DNA of 64,000 bases from the NCBI GenBank assembly GCA_037903475.1, contig JBAJFG010000264.1, forward strand, positions 317,501-381,500, given 5' to 3'. The DNA comes from Ancylostoma caninum. Its lineage: Eukaryota; Nematoda; Chromadorea; Rhabditida; Ancylostomatidae. The notes under the pieces were generated by a model. That model was not told the DNA's origin. It did not search any database and saw only the letters and a list, made by a program, of their open reading frames with translations. Each line of letters opens with the position of its first letter. Position 1 is the stretch's first letter. This document shows positions 11,664-21,613 of this stretch, in pieces. The position numbers and the translations under genes were made by a program.

Positions 11664-12159
11664 AGTAATAGGAATTCGCTACGCGGGTCTATTTCTGCAT
11701 GAGGGGTACGCTTTCCCTGTTTCGGCGGATCCTCCTAGCTAAATCACCTAAATGTACATTGCTTCCTTTCGTATCCGTGTCCTCTTCCCATTCCGTTTCT
11801 GTCTAAATGAACCACTCCTTCCTTTCCTTTTATATACACCTGTGGACCCTTATCACTTACCACAACAACCGATTGAGCGTAAATCATTTCAAGATAACAT
11901 TTGCACTGAATTGATTACACTCAATTCTTCACGGGCACTAACTTCGCTCATATGGGAGAGCATAACTTCATTCATATGGGGGCAAAGCTAATATCTACGG
12001 GATCAAGGGCTTCTCAGGAGAGCGATAGAACTGCGTGGAAGGATGCAGATTTTATGAATCCATTTAGACTATTGTGTTTGCTTTCAACGTGCAGTATGCG
12101 AGCGAAGCGAGCATCGATAGAAGTCTGGAAGTCCGGCGTCAGCCGGACGGCCAGACTGG

Positions 12160-12187
<28 letters not shown>

Positions 12188-12190
<3 letters not shown>

Positions 12191-13041
12191 TCGGTCGACC
12201 CGATCCAGTGTTGTGCGGCAACGGCGGCCGCCCTGCAGCCGCGGCGCGCGGTGGATGCAGCGCAGGTGCGCCGCGCCCGATGCTGGCATTTTGCCGGCCG
12301 GAACTTGGCCTGGAGTCATATGTTCGCCGATTTCCTTCGCGTTTGCTCACATTTTCTAGATTTCCTTCCGCTTTTTTTCAGTTTTAGAACTCGTGGGAGG
12401 TTACACGCGGTTTCCGCGTTTCGCGGAATCAATATGGGTGAACGTTCTCGCTTTTTCGCTTGCTGATGTGATTCCGCGACCCAGCAAGTTGTGAATTCCC
12501 TCCGTCTCCTCCCATCTGCGGACTTTGTGAGTTTTGCGGTGCGATTATGCGGCGAGACGGGAGAAAAACGCGAGCTCCTGGGTCGAATAATCAATATACG
12601 ACAGCAAAACAGCTTCACAAACAGCAGGGACCACTGAACAAAAAGGGAAACATCATTATAAAAAAAGGCAATCAAGGCTATGGGTCAAATTTTTGATGAA
12701 CAAACTCACAAAGCCCGCAGATGGGACGAGACGGAGGGAATTCACAACTTGCTGGGTCGCGGAATCACATCAGCAAGCGAAAAAGCGAGAACGTTCACCC
12801 ATATTGATTCCGCGAAACGCGGAAACCGCGTGTAACCTCCCACGAGTTCTAAAACTGAAAAAAAGCGGAAGGAAATCTAGAAAATGTGAGCAAACGCGAA
12901 GAAAATCGGCGAACATATGACTCCAGGCTAAGTTCCGGCTGGCAAAATGCCAGCATCGGGCGCGGCGCACCTGCGCCGCATCCACCGCGGCTGCAGGGCG
13001 GCCGCCGTTGCCGCACAACACTGGATCGGGTCGACCGCCAC
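12188..13041. mobile_element. Palindromic foldback element in a TA microsatellite (inner copy)
   Basis: This is the copy of the 6165-7018 element carried by the inner Helitron. It shows the same substitutions between its arms as the outer copy, so it was present before the Helitron duplicated. Confidence 0.8.
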
Positions 13042-13045
13042 TATA

Positions 13046-13086
<41 letters not shown>

Positions 13087-13092
13087 ATTGAC

Positions 13093-13124
<32 letters not shown>

Positions 13125-13465
13125 AAAATAGTTATCGTATTCCTGCTCAGTCGATTGTAAAACCTCAGTAGACATGTGTCCAACGATCACTGGCCAAAGT
13201 AACGGAAAACACAATACGAATTGATGAATAAATAAAGAGGTGCGCGGGTGGAAAATGATTGTTATATCCGAGTTCAGCGTACTGGAGAATCTCAGTATCC
13301 CTGTAGACATATCGTCACCAAACCCTCAAAGTTGTAAAAAGTCGATAAAATCAATAAATCAATATTTGGATACGACAAGGCCGCTATATCTGTGCTCAGC
13401 CTATAGGAAAACTCCATTAAACATATCCTTATCGACCTTCGAGCAAGAACAGCGAGAATAGGATA

Positions 13466-13747
13466 AAAACGAAGCACTGCTCCACATCCGGGGCGCCAAA
13501 ATTTTTTAGAAATTGTTTTCCCTGAGCAAGGTGCTGAACACGAATATCGTATCTGTCTTGTACCCAAATCCCGTTTTTGCAGGGTCATGGTATGCAGACG
13601 GTAGGTACGACATCTTACAAAGTCCTCTCAAATTCTGCAGAGATAGGCACATAATTTCAAATCCTACTATAGCCGCCTAAAAACGAGGATTTGAAACGAA
13701 ATGGGTACGACATTTGAATTTAGCAAATCAACAAAGCCTCTGTGCAA
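13466..13747. repeat. Dispersed repeat D (inner Helitron), uninterrupted site
   Basis: This is the second copy of the 7443-7724 block. Here it runs on without interruption into 13748 and beyond, and so supplies the empty target site (gtgcaA followed by Tatttg) for the inner Helitron insertion. Confidence 0.8.
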
Positions 13748-14009
13748 TATTTGAATGTATTCTAAAATACAGTGTTTGGCGTGTACCAATCGCAATCTTG
13801 CAGAAATAGCATTATGTGCAAACCAGATACAATATTCGTGTTCAACACATCGAATCTAAGCTTCTTTTTCAAATTGCAGCGGAAAAAAAATCACCGAAAA
13901 TTTCGGGGCAACGGATGTATAATAGTTCCGAATTTCTCTCCAAAATTTGGTCCGAATCGGTGAAGCCCCCGCCGTCCCCCGCAATTTCTATCCATTACCG
14001 AGACCACGT

Positions 14010-14735
14010 TTCAGTTCCGCCTCTGGGAAGAGGGATCCCCATAACCAAGCGATTCATAGGGAATCCGAATAGCATGTAGGCGGCAAGGAGCAGATCCTCT
14101 GAGCAAAAAGTTTCAACCCGCGCTACAGGGAGTAGTCAGGGAAAGATGATCTTCTAGGGGATTGGAGCCATAGGGAACCCACATCACACGTTGGCGACAA
14201 GAATTTGATCCTCAGCAAACAGAACCGCGGGAAATCCGCACTGCTTGAAGAAGACGAGCAGATGATCCTCCGGGCTAAGAGAGCCGTAGGAAACCCGCAC
14301 TTCTCGAAGGGATCAGAGAGCGGATCGGAGCAAAGAGATTCATAGGAACCCGCGTTACAGGGATTAGTCAATAGGAGGACCCCCCCCAAGGGGTAGGAGC
14401 CGAAGGGAACCCGCATCGCGTGTTGGCGACGACCAGATTATCCTCTGAGAAAATATAGCCGTTAGAAATCCGCACTGCTTGGAAGCGACAGGGAGGTGAC
14501 CCTCTGGGCTGAGAGGGAGCCCGCAATGCTCGAAGGGATCAGAGAGCGGATTCTCTGAGCAAAGAGATTCATAGGAACCCGCGTTACAGGGATTACTCAG
14601 TAGGAGGATCCTTGGGGGGGTGGGAGCCATAGGGAACCCGCGCTACAGGTAGAAGTGAGGAGGAGGATTCTCTGAGAGGTAGGAGCCGAAACGAACCCGC
14701 ACTGCATGGAGGCGTCAGGGAGCGGATCCGGCACT
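14010..14735 (+). repeat. Degenerate ~62-bp tandem repeats
   Basis: Units share GGAACCCGCgttACAGGGAT, a tcagggag / gtcagtaggag motif, ggatCCTCTGAGcaaagag and attcataGGAAcccgc. Spacing is about 60-65 bases and divergence between units is high, so this is an old array. It is duplicated at 16650-17375. Related but weaker units continue at 15260-15430. Confidence 0.75.
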
Positions 14736-14744
14736 ATTCCACAT

Positions 14745-15250
14745 TAGGGCCCCCAAAATTTCCATGAAAATTTTTCCGTCGAAACTTTGTATAGGAGAGT
14801 TATTTGAGGTGCAGAACACGAATATCGTATCCATTTTGTACCGTAACTCCTTTTTTATAGGATTGTGGTAAGCATACTGTGGACACAACATCTCACAGAA
14901 TCCTCTCAATTTTCGCATAGACGAGTTGTTTTAGGCGCTGATCACGAATATCAATTTTATTTTGCATGCCTCTTTCACTTTCTTCCCGAAATCGGCATTT
15001 TCTATCAATTTACTACCGTATACCTACCGCATCTTCATGAGAACGAGGATACGGTACAAAACGGATAGGATACTCGTGACCAGCTCCCTAAATAACCCGT
15101 CTATGCGAAATTTGAGAAGATTCTATGAGATGTCGTGCCAACAGTATGCTCACCGTAACCCTACAAAACAATCGAATAACCAACCCTCCTATATAAAGTA
15201 TCGGCGAGAAAATTTTCTTGAAAATTTTGGGGCCCCTGATGTGGAATAAT
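14745..15250. repeat. Dispersed repeat D, longer version
   Basis: It contains two opposed halves of the family: gcagaacacgaatatcgtat at the left, and gatactcgtgaccagctccc with tgcgaaatttgagaagattc at the right. It opens and closes with similar motifs in inverted order (ccccaaaattt / aaattttgggg), so the unit is a rough palindrome about 500 bp long. Its copy is at 17385-17890. Frames across it have no recognisable domains. Confidence 0.7.
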
Positions 15251-15649
15251 GCCGCTGAATCCTGTAGGATGTGGGAGCAAATGGAAACCGGCATTGCATT
15301 GAGATGATGAGTAGTGGATCTTCCAGGGTGTGGGAATTGTAGAGAATCGGCATTGCGTGGAGGCGGCGGAATGGAGCCTCTGAGCTAAGAGAACCCATTT
15401 TGCATGGAGGTGACATAGGGAAGAGAACATCTACGCTACATACCAGTTAAAGATGTAGACCGGGTGACCCGAGAGAATTACCGGGTGACCCGAGGATAGC
15501 GCGGAGGGTGACCCTGGAAACTATTCTCAGGTGTTACTGCCTGAGTTAGGACACACTGTACAGCTACTTCACGCGTTGCGGTTATTAGGGTGTTTGACTG
15601 CCATAGGGACACGAGTGCAAGATTGGGGTGCGGATTCCGGACCTAGATA

Positions 15650-15883
15650 TAGTCTATCCGAAACGACGAGTCCGCCCGCACGCGGGGATCGAGAGGCGGC
15701 GCGGCTGGGACGGATGCTGTTGGCTGCCACGTCGTCCACGTCACAGCCAAATCATTGGTCGATACCACAAAGATAACGATGAAACGTGGTGCGCAGATTA
15801 GAGTTGATGACGTGGAGTGCTGGCAAATGTGGCAGCTCCTCGATCCCGCGTGCGTGGGCGGACTCGTCGTTTCGGACAGACTA
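15650..15883. mobile_element. TA-flanked MITE, AGTCTATCCGAAAC family (inner copy)
   Basis: The ends TAGTCTATCCGAAACGACGA and its near reverse complement (gtttcggacagacta) are bordered by TA on both sides. The arms are at least 40 bp (through gagtccgcccgcacgcggg). At 234 bp with no gene, this is a MITE of Tc1/mariner type. A larger relative with ends CAGTCTATCCGAAAC is at 57630-58126. The outer Helitron carries the same element at 18290-18523. Confidence 0.8.
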
Positions 15884-16364
15884 TATTGTCTTTGTTGCAA
15901 ATGATCTGCAAGAATAAAATTTCCGAAATTCAACTGACTCAGTGTGTTTGGTTCACAATGTGTTAAAATGTTTCATGCTTTTGCTTATTGAAAGGATATT
16001 CCATATTCTACATTGCTCGTACTCAAGAAAGGGCTTAATACACCAAAACAATGAAGAGAAATGATCCTAGCAGGAGCATGGGTTCAATTCGTAACCAAGA
16101 ACGAAGCACCATTACTGATTACTGTTTTTGGCATGGATCCCTGCGCACATATAGGACATAGATCTCTGGGATATGTAGCTTTGTCCGCTTTTTAGTTTGA
16201 AGTAAAGTTGCACGCAAAACTGTTGGAACGACGCTGTCAAAAATTTGGTTTTGTTTACCGGACGGATACCGTCTTTTTTTCGACCTTCAGGAAAAGTGGC
16301 GCGAACTTATGACTACAGACTATAGTTTTACATTAACGTCAAGTGGCTGCCACATCCACACTTT

Positions 16365-16387
16365 CTAGCGTCCCGTAGGGGCGCTAG
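16365..16387 (+). other. Helitron 3' terminal hairpin ending in CTAG (inner)
   Basis: The sequence CTAGCGTCCC-GTA-GGGGCGCTAG forms a ten-base stem (one T-G pair) with a three-base loop. It ends exactly at the element terminus, before T. In most described Helitrons the hairpin sits about ten bases inside the CTRR end; here the CTAG is itself part of the stem. The upstream context aagtggctgcc...cactttctagcg is shared with the ends at 19027, 61427 and 35048 (minus). Confidence 0.85.
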
Positions 16388-16649
16388 TATTTGAATGTAT
16401 TCTAAAATACAGTGTTTGGCGTGTACCAATCGCAATCTTGCAGAAATAGCATTATGTGCAAACCAGATACAATATTCGTGTTCAACACATCGAATCTAAG
16501 CTTCTTTTTCAAATTGCAGCGGAAAAAAAATCACCGAAAATTTCGGGGCAACGGATGTATAATAGTTCCGAATTTCTCTCCAAAATTTGGTCCGAATCGG
16601 TGAAGCCCCCGCCGTCCCCCGCAATTTCTATCCATTACCGAGACCACGT

Positions 16650-17375
16650 TTCAGTTCCGCCTCTGGGAAGAGGGATCCCCATAACCAAGCGATTCATAGG
16701 GAATCCGAATAGCATGTAGGCGGCAAGGAGCAGATCCTCTGAGCAAAAAGTTTCAACCCGCGCTACAGGGAGTAGTCAGGGAAAGATGATCTTCTAGGGG
16801 ATTGGAGCCATAGGGAACCCACATCACACGTTGGCGACAAGAATTTGATCCTCAGCAAACAGAACCGCGGGAAATCCGCACTGCTTGAAGAAGACGAGCA
16901 GATGATCCTCCGGGCTAAGAGAGCCGTAGGAAACCCGCACTTCTCGAAGGGATCAGAGAGCGGATCGGAGCAAAGAGATTCATAGGAACCCGCGTTACAG
17001 GGATTAGTCAATAGGAGGACCCCCCCCAAGGGGTAGGAGCCGAAGGGAACCCGCATCGCGTGTTGGCGACGACCAGATTATCCTCTGAGAAAATATAGCC
17101 GTTAGAAATCCGCACTGCTTGGAAGCGACAGGGAGGTGACCCTCTGGGCTGAGAGGGAGCCCGCAATGCTCGAAGGGATCAGAGAGCGGATTCTCTGAGC
17201 AAAGAGATTCATAGGAACCCGCGTTACAGGGATTACTCAGTAGGAGGATCCTTGGGGGGGTGGGAGCCATAGGGAACCCGCGCTACAGGTAGAAGTGAGG
17301 AGGAGGATTCTCTGAGAGGTAGGAGCCGAAACGAACCCGCACTGCATGGAGGCGTCAGGGAGCGGATCCGGCACT
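16650..17375 (+). repeat. Degenerate ~62-bp tandem repeats (outer copy)
   Basis: This copy appears identical to 14010-14735 at an offset of 2,640 bases. It belongs to the right-hand part of the outer Helitron. Confidence 0.75.
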
Positions 17376-17384
17376 ATTCCACAT

Positions 17385-17890
17385 TAGGGCCCCCAAAATT
17401 TCCATGAAAATTTTTCCGTCGAAACTTTGTATAGGAGAGTTATTTGAGGTGCAGAACACGAATATCGTATCCATTTTGTACCGTAACTCCTTTTTTATAG
17501 GATTGTGGTAAGCATACTGTGGACACAACATCTCACAGAATCCTCTCAATTTTCGCATAGACGAGTTGTTTTAGGCGCTGATCACGAATATCAATTTTAT
17601 TTTGCATGCCTCTTTCACTTTCTTCCCGAAATCGGCATTTTCTATCAATTTACTACCGTATACCTACCGCATCTTCATGAGAACGAGGATACGGTACAAA
17701 ACGGATAGGATACTCGTGACCAGCTCCCTAAATAACCCGTCTATGCGAAATTTGAGAAGATTCTATGAGATGTCGTGCCAACAGTATGCTCACCGTAACC
17801 CTACAAAACAATCGAATAACCAACCCTCCTATATAAAGTATCGGCGAGAAAATTTTCTTGAAAATTTTGGGGCCCCTGATGTGGAATAAT
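17385..17890. repeat. Dispersed repeat D, longer version (outer copy)
   Basis: Copy of 14745-15250 at an offset of 2,640 bases within the outer Helitron. Confidence 0.7.
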
Positions 17891-18289
17891 GCCGCTGAAT
17901 CCTGTAGGATGTGGGAGCAAATGGAAACCGGCATTGCATTGAGATGATGAGTAGTGGATCTTCCAGGGTGTGGGAATTGTAGAGAATCGGCATTGCGTGG
18001 AGGCGGCGGAATGGAGCCTCTGAGCTAAGAGAACCCATTTTGCATGGAGGTGACATAGGGAAGAGAACATCTACGCTACATACCAGTTAAAGATGTAGAC
18101 CGGGTGACCCGAGAGAATTACCGGGTGACCCGAGGATAGCGCGGAGGGTGACCCTGGAAACTATTCTCAGGTGTTACTGCCTGAGTTAGGACACACTGTA
18201 CAGCTACTTCACGCGTTGCGGTTATTAGGGTGTTTGACTGCCATAGGGACACGAGTGCAAGATTGGGGTGCGGATTCCGGACCTAGATA

Positions 18290-18523
18290 TAGTCTATCCG
18301 AAACGACGAGTCCGCCCGCACGCGGGGATCGAGAGGCGGCGCGGCTGGGACGGATGCTGTTGGCTGCCACGTCGTCCACGTCACAGCCAAATCATTGGTC
18401 GATACCACAAAGATAACGATGAAACGTGGTGCGCAGATTAGAGTTGATGACGTGGAGTGCTGGCAAATGTGGCAGCTCCTCGATCCCGCGTGCGTGGGCG
18501 GACTCGTCGTTTCGGACAGACTA
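18290..18523. mobile_element. TA-flanked MITE, AGTCTATCCGAAAC family (outer copy)
   Basis: Second copy of the 15650-15883 element, carried in the right-hand part of the outer Helitron with the same TA borders. Confidence 0.8.
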
Positions 18524-19004
18524 TATTGTCTTTGTTGCAAATGATCTGCAAGAATAAAATTTCCGAAATTCAACTGACTCAGTGTGTTTGGTTCACAATG
18601 TGTTAAAATGTTTCATGCTTTTGCTTATTGAAAGGATATTCCATATTCTACATTGCTCGTACTCAAGAAAGGGCTTAATACACCAAAACAATGAAGAGAA
18701 ATGATCCTAGCAGGAGCATGGGTTCAATTCGTAACCAAGAACGAAGCACCATTACTGATTACTGTTTTTGGCATGGATCCCTGCGCACATATAGGACATA
18801 GATCTCTGGGATATGTAGCTTTGTCCGCTTTTTAGTTTGAAGTAAAGTTGCACGCAAAACTGTTGGAACGACGCTGTCAAAAATTTGGTTTTGTTTACCG
18901 GACGGATACCGTCTTTTTTTCGACCTTCAGGAAAAGTGGCGCGAACTTATGACTACAGACTATAGTTTTACATTAACGTCAAGTGGCTGCCACATCCACA
19001 CTTT

Positions 19005-19027
19005 CTAGCGTCCCGTAGGGGCGCTAG
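19005..19027 (+). other. Helitron 3' terminal hairpin ending in CTAG (outer)
   Basis: Same hairpin as at 16365-16387, here followed by the T that begins the resumed LINE codon. Its position is confirmed by the LINE reading frame. Confidence 0.87.
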
Positions 19028-20159
19028 TAAATATAACTGCTCCATTGAGAAGAAAATCATTGAGTCAAAAAATAAGCCCGCTTTCTACAAACTTCTCCGC
19101 TCCAGACTATCTCGCAGACAATCGATTGGTGCTCTAAAGGGCAACAACGGAAATCTCATCAGAAATAATTGTGAGAAAGTAGAGCTTTTTGCCGACTCAT
19201 TTGAAAAAGTCTATGATGATAGCAATTGTGAAGAAACTCCATGTATAAATTTTGAGCAGAAGTCACCTATGCAAGATTCGGTTTGGTTCCACCGTGACAA
19301 ATTATACGCTCTCCTATCCAGATGGCCAACATCGTATTCAAGGACCCCCCATGACATTCCCTTTCTTTTTATTCGTTCGATTCGAGGAGCAATCGTAGGT
19401 CCTCTTGAATTCATCTTCAACTTGAGCTTCATGAGATGTGAAATACCCGTAAAGTGGAAGCATGCACTCGTCACACCAATACCAAAGAAGCCTCCCTTCG
19501 ATCTTGCAGACAATTATAGGCCCATAAGTATAACATCCATTTTCTCGAGACTATTTGAGAAAGTTTTGAAAGAAAAGATAGTCAACCACCTCGAGACACA
19601 GAAAATTATTTCTCCTTCTCAGCATGGATTTCAAAAAGGCAAATCCACTGAAACAGCGATGCTAACCGCACTTAATCAATGGACTTCTACTCTTGATGAT
19701 AAAAAACCATTAGATGTTGTTTATTTTGATTTTGCCAAAGCATTCGACAAAGTTCCACATAAACTTCTTCTTTTGAAACTAACCAAAATAGGCATACATG
19801 AACGTATTATATCTTGGCTAAAATGCTTCCTAACAGAAAGGACGTTTCAAGTTTGCATTAATGATACTCTTTCCTCCATACGACGGATTTCTAGTGGAGT
19901 ACCTCAGGGTGGAGTGTTATCCCCGATTCTATTCAATATATACACCTACGAACTTCCAGATATTATCACAGGAAGAGATATAGGATGTATCGCATTTGCT
20001 GATGATTTGAAAATATACAGCCCCGTAGTCACAGCAAGTGACAGTATTCGCCTACAAAATGCTATAGATGCTGTTGCAGCTTGGTCCAATGAATGGAAAC
20101 TTCCGTTGTCGAAACAAAAAACCAAAGTACTACATGTAGGTCGGAAAACCCCAAACTAA
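19028..20159 (+). pseudogene. LINE ORF2, reverse transcriptase part (resumes after Helitron)
   Basis: This continues the ORF2 linker directly after the Helitron 3' end. The frame is open from 19029 and matches the phase left at 1679. RT motifs in order are KWKHALVTPIPKK, NYRPISITS, QHGFQKGKSTETAM, VYFDFAKAFDKVPH (first catalytic Asp), SGVPQGGVLSPILFN and IAFADDLKIYS (the FADD catalytic pair, near base 19995). These are the RT fingers and palm of a CR1/Jockey-type element, and the catalytic residues are intact. The frame ends at 20157-20159 because of a one-base shift around 20140; the C-terminal part continues in another frame. Confidence 0.88.
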
Positions 20160-20818
20160 CATACAACCTTTGTTCAGAGCCTGTCTCTGAAGCATCAGAA
20201 GTCACTGACCTTGGCTACCTCATAGATAAGAACCTCTCCTTTAGCAATTACGTCAGAAAAATCAGGGCAAAAGCAACAAGACAGATCCACTATCTTTTCA
20301 AAGCCCTCCGAACCAAAAATACAACGGTGATGATTAATGCATACAAAACATATGTTAGACCAATAATGGAGTACGGAACCACTATATTCAATCCTTACAA
20401 GAAATGCTTGATTAACATGATTGAAAAAATTCAAAACAATTTCACAAGAAAGCTTATGATTAGAACTGTAGGTTTCTCAAACTTCTCATATCAAAAAATG
20501 CCACCGCCTAACAGTAGGAACATATTGTACCACTTACAGTCATTACAGAAAAGGAGAAGACGGAACGATCTTCTCATGATATATAAGATCCTACATAATC
20601 TCTGTGAATTAAAAAGTTCTGATTTTTTCGTTCTGCGTAAATCTATCACAAGAGGTGGAACATTAAAGCCACACATATCTGTGGCGAAAACAACAATACG
20701 TCAGAATTTCTTCACTCATAGAGCGCTCTCTGAATATTTGAAGTTCACCAAAAACAAAAGTGTGCCAGTGAAATTTTCTCTATACAAAAAGGCAGTTGGC
20801 GAGTACCTGGACATCTAG
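20145..20818 (+). pseudogene. LINE ORF2, C-terminal RT/thumb part
   Basis: This is the C-terminal continuation of the RT in frame 2 after a frameshift near 20140-20150 in an A/C run. It contains a segment typical of LINE thumb/C-terminal regions: VTDLGYLIDKNLSF, then AYKTYVRPIMEYG, then a basic stretch with repeated Phe/Tyr/Arg. The stop is TAG at 20816-20818. It is followed by about 150 bases of 3' sequence and the TAAA tail, so the 3' end of the LINE is complete. Confidence 0.8.
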
Positions 20819-21007
20819 CTCGAATATATGAGGTTTACTGCTCACCAAATTGTAGTGTTTAATGTTAACATATATGTACTTAAATACGACTGTCGACTAG
20901 ATTACTTGTACTGTACTACTAATACCTATGCTTGTGTTCGAACCTGTACATTGTAATCACATGGATATACCATGTAATAAATAAATAAATAAATAAATAA
21001 ATAAATA
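20819..21007 (+). other. LINE 3' untranslated region and TAAA tail
   Basis: About 150 bases without coding signal follow the ORF2 stop and lead into a perfect run of AAAT/TAAA units (about 20973-21007). Short repeated tails are usual for CR1-type LINEs and mark the 3' terminus where reverse transcription starts. I could not identify a target-site duplication, because the 5' end lies outside the window. Confidence 0.7.
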
Positions 21008-21613
21008 GTACTAGGTTATTTGAACACTTTTCATGACGTTGATTATCATCCGCAGGATAATCGACTTTTTCTCCATAACCTTCATATTTTTTGAGAACAT
21101 CTGCCAGATTGGAAGAGCTGGTGGTTATTGCTTTTTTGTAAAGATAGAGCGCCATTTTTGCTTACGCGAACTCTTGGAGTGAAAAAGGTAAGCTGCTGTT
21201 GAGCTTAGGATGGTGGGCAAACGAGGGTTTGCGATTTAGGGCTAACTGAGTCCCTAGATTAGGTAAATCTAACCCTAAATGCGGCTTTAGTTTAGCCGAT
21301 GCACCAATAATGTGGTGACTTAGGCGGTTGGGTGGCGCCTTTAGGTTTCTGGGCGGTTGGGTGGCGCCCTTCAGAATAAAACAGTGGTTCAGTGGTAATA
21401 ATCGTTTATCTCAATTCCAGCGTATTGCCGGTATGGATGCAACAAAAGAAAGTGAGGCTGACGCCCCGCCCTCACAACATATTGGCACACTCAAGGGTGC
21501 CAGAGGCAAAGGTTCTGGCGATACGCCAGAACAGTAGAGAGAAAATAAGGTAAGGGTTTAAAGTCCATCACGGAACCGGTTTTCGCAACCTCGAAGGACG
21601 TTGGCTTACAATA

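Larger units (their letters stand above)
7725..16387 (+). mobile_element. Inner Helitron inserted into the outer Helitron
   Basis: This is an 8,663-bp copy with TC at 7725-7726 preceded by A, and CTAG at 16384-16387 followed by T. The outer element reads gtgcaA before it and Tatttg after it. Inside the inner copy the same sequence is uninterrupted at 13742-13753 (gtgcaATatttg), so the empty site is preserved within the insertion. The two copies look identical over most of their length, including about 3.1 kb from the 59-bp array to the junction (4604-7724 against 10627-13747) and 2,640 bp (13748-16387 against 16388-19027). They differ mainly in the 121-bp array. This indicates a very recent insertion, or an assembly artefact that happens to mimic one. 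Confidence 0.85.
1680..19027 (+). mobile_element. Outer Helitron, inserted in the LINE and carrying a second Helitron
   Basis: The element starts with TC (TCTATATATAAAAC) after an A and ends with CTAG before a T. There is no target duplication. Its own sequence is 1680-7724 plus 16388-19027 (8,685 bp); the rest is a second copy. The boundaries are fixed twice: the LINE frame is restored exactly across 1679/19028, and the inner copy uses the same TC and CTAG termini. The 3' end is a hairpin that runs flush into CTAG (19005-19027). I found no Rep (HUH) or helicase motifs in any frame, so it is probably non-autonomous and mobilised in trans. Contents in order: 121-bp array, 59-bp array, foldback element, dispersed repeat, degenerate roughly 62-bp repeats, a MITE, and the 3' hairpin. 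Confidence 0.88.
1..21007 (+). mobile_element. CR1/Jockey-like LINE, split by a nested Helitron insertion
   Basis: A non-LTR retrotransposon enters at the left edge of the window and ends in a run of TAAA repeats near 20973-21007. In order it shows ORF1 (1-651), an apurinic-type endonuclease region (668-1679) and a reverse transcriptase region (19028-20818). Everything between 1680 and 19027 is foreign. When it is ignored, the codon split between 1678-1679 (TA) and 19028 (T) becomes a Tyr codon, and the reading frame of the endonuclease-RT linker continues without a stop. Two further frameshifts (near 1200 and 20145) show that the copy is dead. The CR1/Jockey assignment rests on the motif style GVPQGGVLSPILF and FADD; the exact clade is inference. 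Confidence 0.85.

Noticed and set aside
1680..19027. Simple tandem duplications (A1-A2 and B1-B2) instead of a nested Helitron
   Set aside because: Two independent tandem duplications would not be expected to begin with TC after A, end with CTAG before T, and at the same time restore the LINE reading frame. Mis-assembly remains possible and is listed as a check.
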